This document shows positions 63,117 to 64,000 of a stretch of 64,000 nucleotides of DNA, piece after piece. Location of the stretch: contig JAPPNI010000027.1 in NCBI GenBank assembly GCA_028873865.1, positions 1 to 64,000 of the forward strand, in the 5' to 3' direction. The notes beneath the pieces are model-generated. The model was given only the letters and a program-made list of their open reading frames with translations, was not told where the DNA came from and ran no database searches. The stretch comes from Chloroflexota bacterium. GTDB taxonomy: Bacteria > Chloroflexota > Dehalococcoidia > Bin125. Each line of letters opens with the position of its first letter. Within the stretch, counting starts at the first letter, position 1. The position numbers and the translations under genes were made by a program.

Positions 63117-64000
63117 ATGGGCGGCTCTCGGTTCAAGCGCAGCTTCCTCGTCTACCTGCTGATCTTCGTGGTTCTGATCATCGTCGTCTTCTCGGTCTTC
63201 CCGCGCGGCGGAGGATCCAACGAGATCCCGCTGGCCGGAGGCACCGAATCGCTGCTTGAACGGATTGAGAATGACCAGGGTCTGATCGAAGCGATCCAGG
63301 TCTCGACCAACAAGGTCACGCTCGACTACCGCGACGGCGCCGAATCGTACGAGACCAACGTCCCCGAGACCGGTTTCGACTTCTTCGAGTTCCTTTCGCG
63401 CGAGGGCATCGACGTCGGCTCGCAGGGCTTCCCCGACATCGAGGTGGGCGGCGGCGGCGGATTCGGCTCAACGATCGCCGGACTGTTCATCAACCTGCTG
63501 CCCTTCCTGCTGATCATCGGTCTGATTTTTTTCTTCCTGCGCCAGGCCCAGGGCCAGGGATCGCAGGCGATGTCGTTCGGCAAGAGCAAGGCGCGTCTGG
63601 TCACCGCCAACCGACCGACCGTCACCTTCAACGACGTCGCCGGCTGCGACGAGGCCAAGGAAGAACTACAGGAAGTCGTCGAGTTCCTCAAGTTCCCCGA
63701 GCGATTCGCCTCGCTCGGCGCACGCATCCCGCGCGGTTGTCTGCTCGTCGGACCTCCGGGCACCGGCAAGACGCTGATCGCCCGCGCCGTCGCAGGCGAA
63801 GCCGGCGTGCCCTTCTTCTCGATCTCCGGTTCCGAGTTCGTCGAGATGTTCGTCGGCGTCGGAGCGAGCCGCGTCCGCGACCTGTTCGAGCAGGCCAAGC
63901 GCAACGCACCCTGCATCGTCTTCGTCGACGAGATCGACGCGGTCGGCCGCCAGCGCGGCGCCGGCGTCGGCGGCTCGCATGACGAGCGCGAGCAGACCCT
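63117..64000 (+). CDS. ftsH: ATP-dependent zinc metalloprotease FtsH (partial, cut by right edge)
   Basis: 294 residues visible. N-terminal membrane helix ([19 protein letters not shown]), a periplasmic or extracytoplasmic domain of about 95 residues, a second membrane helix ([19 protein letters not shown]), then the AAA module: [14 protein letters not shown], Walker [42 protein letters not shown], Walker [17 protein letters not shown] and the pore/arginine region starting HDEREQT. The HExxH protease domain lies beyond the edge. ATG 63117 has GAGGG at a good distance; ATG 63108 is in frame and possible. Confidence 0.96.
   Translation, partial: MGGSRFKRSFLVYLLIFVVLIIVVFSVFPRGGGSNEIPLAGGTESLLERIENDQGLIEAIQVSTNKVTLDYRDGAESYETNVPETGFDFFEFLSREGIDVGSQGFPDIEVGGGGGFGSTIAGLFINLLPFLLIIGLIFFFLRQAQGQGSQAMSFGKSKARLVTANRPTVTFNDVAGCDEAKEELQEVVEFLKFPERFASLGARIPRGCLLVGPPGTGKTLIARAVAGEAGVPFFSISGSEFVEMFVGVGASRVRDLFEQAKRNAPCIVFVDEIDAVGRQRGAGVGGSHDEREQT

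Overview
The window is 64 kb of high-GC bacterial chromosome, densely coded on both strands, with no rRNA or tRNA that I could see. The gene set is free-living and housekeeping-rich: RNase P RNA, MurE with the Arg of the meso-DAP-type motif, alpha2-type GlyRS, zinc-ribbon L32, RNase J, membrane pyrophosphatase, TatA/TatC, FtsK, FtsH, UvrA/UvrB, PolA and RuvAC. Around it lie many short-chain dehydrogenases, a crotonase, a thiolase-like/DUF35 pair, a nitrilase and a very large SwmB-repeat secreted protein. Many genes start 6-7 nt downstream of a TAnnnT box, so leaderless mRNAs look common. My best guess is an uncultured Chloroflexota (SAR202/Dehalococcoidia-like) bacterium. Actinobacteriota or another high-GC lineage is the alternative. 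No marker-gene comparison was possible, so this is an inference.

Layout. 1-5.6 kb: drug-type ABC exporter, thiolase-like/DUF35 pair, phosphoesterase, SDR, HigBA. 5.6-10 kb: MetE-core plus SUMF1-domain pair, a decayed AAA/DUF4143 gene, an 11-bp minisatellite, SDR and enoyl-CoA hydratase. 10-16.6 kb: a 2192-residue exported protein made of about 19 SwmB-like repeats. 16.6-23.7 kb: BirA, a candidate structured RNA, class III aminotransferase, MurE, rnpB, RNase HI, a catalytically degenerate serine-recombinase homologue, and a C4 zinc-ribbon protein. 23.9-33 kb, mostly plus strand: DUF177, rpmF, fabD, nusB, acpP, tatA/B, tatC, UDG, RNase J, FtsK. 33-43 kb, minus strand: adenylate cyclase, uvrB, ruvC-ruvA, yebC, surE, then an SDR-nitrilase-P1 peptidase operon and a zinc-ribbon orphan. 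43.2-44.6 kb is a small accessory island: a nonsense-broken membrane gene, an XRE repressor with a palindromic operator, and two tiny proteins. 44.6-58.4 kb: mutM, a membrane protein, polA, uvrA, ferredoxin, glyS, hppA, two FmdB proteins, yraN, rnhB. 58.4-62.9 kb: an NCS2 permease with an unusual C-terminal domain, an SDR, and a second NCS2 paralogue broken in three places. The window ends inside ftsH.

The genes group into DNA repair and recombination (UvrA, UvrB, PolA, RuvA, RuvC, MutM, UDG, RNase HI and HII), fatty-acid supply coupled to ribosome genes, Tat export, and acyl-CoA/amide catabolism. The most interesting non-standard signals are the structured-RNA locus at 17.42-17.61 kb, the active-site-less serine recombinase, the helically phased 10-bp repeats shared by two intergenic regions, the NCS2 fusion with its decaying twin, and the cysteine-less thiolase/DUF35 pair.
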